From contig CAIZKE010000247.1 in the NCBI GenBank assembly GCA_903933475.1, positions 1 through 22,303 on the forward strand: 22,303 nt of DNA, written 5' to 3'. A model generated the notes under the pieces. That model was not told the origin of the DNA and searched no databases. It worked only from the letters and a program-made list of their open reading frames with translations. Position 1 is the stretch's first letter. Each line of letters starts with the position of its first letter. Positions 21,655 to 22,303 of the stretch are shown here, in pieces. This DNA comes from an uncultured Alphaproteobacteria bacterium (GTDB lineage Bacteria; Pseudomonadota; Alphaproteobacteria; Caulobacterales; Caulobacteraceae). The position numbers were made by a program, and so were the translations under genes.

Positions 21655-22303
21655 CTAGCGGGAGCCCGCACCGTCCATGACGGTCATGCCCTTGCCGTGG
21701 TTGTCCGCCAGGACAGGGGCCTGGGTGACGAGGACCGTAGCTCCCGGAACGATGATCCCGGTGAGGGCGGCCAGAAAGCCCTTCGGCATGCGAAGCTGGC
21801 TCAGGACGCCGCTGTCCAGGGGCCGTCCATCGTCGCCGGCGTGTCCCGGGACCCCGACGAGAACCCAGCGCGCCCTTCCATCACCCTGGGGCGCGTAGGT
21901 CAGCACGTGAGTTTCGAAGTCACCTGTTGGCACCTGTGCGCGTGAGCGCCCGATCTCGACGCCATTTCTGAGAACGAGGATTCGCTGATCGCTTCGAGAG
22001 ACGATGATCGTCACCGGACCCTGCGGGGAGAGCTCCGGCGTCCAGCGATAGGATTCAGTCTCCGCCAAGGGGACATGGGGTGAGGTCGCTCCGGCTTCAC
22101 CCTGGGCGGCAATCACGCCCGCGGCCGGAGCCAGCATGGACCCACCTGCCCGGCCGGCGACGATCACTGTGGCGCCCATGGGGGTTTCCCCGAACAGCAG
22201 CCGGGCGAACTCGTAGGGAAGGTGAACGCAGCCGTGGCTCTCCGGATAGCCAGGCAGGCCGCCCGCGTGCAGCGCCACGCCATCCCAGGTCAGCCGCTGC
22301 TGA
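21655..22303 (-). CDS. L,D-transpeptidase (YkuD), 5' end outside the window
   Basis: YkuD enzymes form 3-3 crosslinks in peptidoglycan or attach proteins to it. The frame is open through the right edge, so the N-terminus, including any signal peptide, is missing; about 216 codons are visible. The catalytic segment is present: His in ALHAGGLPGYP and Cys in SHGCVHLP, within about 29 residues of the edge. After ATVIVAG and a linker rich in Ala/Gly, a second stretch (about 22030-21690) again reads like a YkuD domain: VTIIVSRSDQRILVLRNG at its start and LSQLRMP...IVPGATVLVT at its end, but the SHGC catalytic motif is replaced by GVLSQ, so this copy looks inactive. The gene is convergent with the haem lipoprotein gene, 27 bp away. 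Confidence 0.85.
   Translation of the reverse strand, partial: QQRLTWDGVALHAGGLPGYPESHGCVHLPYEFARLLFGETPMGATVIVAGRAGGSMLAPAAGVIAAQGEAGATSPHVPLAETESYRWTPELSPQGPVTIIVSRSDQRILVLRNGVEIGRSRAQVPTGDFETHVLTYAPQGDGRARWVLVGVPGHAGDDGRPLDSGVLSQLRMPKGFLAALTGIIVPGATVLVTQAPVLADNHGKGMTVMDGAGSR

Overview
The window is ordinary-looking, densely coded, GC-rich chromosomal DNA of an alphaproteobacterium, most likely of the family Caulobacteraceae (Caulobacter/Phenylobacterium/Brevundimonas type). The strongest lineage marker is a PopA-like protein (two receiver domains plus a degenerate GGDEF domain), which is a Caulobacterales cell-cycle protein. The mfd-sdhE / recG cluster and the Aquifex-type KdsA fit the same assignment. 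I see no insertion sequence, prophage, CRISPR array, tRNA or rRNA, and no gene-free stretch longer than 300 bases.

Layout, left to right. (1) 77-2045, minus strand: an SDR oxidoreductase followed by an alpha-methylacyl-CoA racemase (CaiB/BaiF fold, His127/Asp156/Glu241), probably a small acyl-CoA catabolic operon. (2) 2146-3465, plus: popA, divergent from the SDR gene and convergent with mfd. (3) 3476-7247, minus: sdhE then mfd, with mfd starting at a GTG inside the end of sdhE. (4) 7309-9381, plus: recG, divergent from sdhE. (5) 9323-13800, minus: kdsA-hldE-hldD-DUF3089, the KDO and heptose supply genes of the lipopolysaccharide inner core plus a membrane-anchored DUF3089 protein whose end overlaps the end of recG by 59 bp. 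The first three genes of this operon start with TTG, GTG and GTG. (6) 13979-15180, plus: a cyclopropane-fatty-acid synthase homologue broken by an apparent 1-nt deletion near 14480. (7) 15230-18236, plus: cysK-sseA-metC, a sulfur amino acid operon joined by two ATGA overlaps. (8) 18233-19540, minus: an exported M20 zinc peptidase. (9) 19664-21627, plus: an aldehyde dehydrogenase followed by a lipoprotein with one C-terminal haem-binding CxxCH. (10) 21655-22303, minus: the 3' part of an L,D-transpeptidase, cut by the window edge, with a second, apparently inactive YkuD-like domain.

Functionally the window mixes housekeeping themes: DNA repair helicases (Mfd, RecG), envelope biogenesis (KdsA, HldE, HldD, CFA synthase, L,D-transpeptidase), sulfur metabolism (CysK, SseA, MetC), fatty acyl/aldehyde oxidation (racemase, SDR, ALDH) and c-di-GMP cell-cycle control (PopA). 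I did not find a convincing undescribed multi-gene system. The items most worth a second look are the frameshifted CFA synthase, the degenerate second YkuD domain, the DUF3089 protein that appears to have lost its nucleophile, the PopA-type c-di-GMP receptor, and the ALDH/haem-lipoprotein pair.
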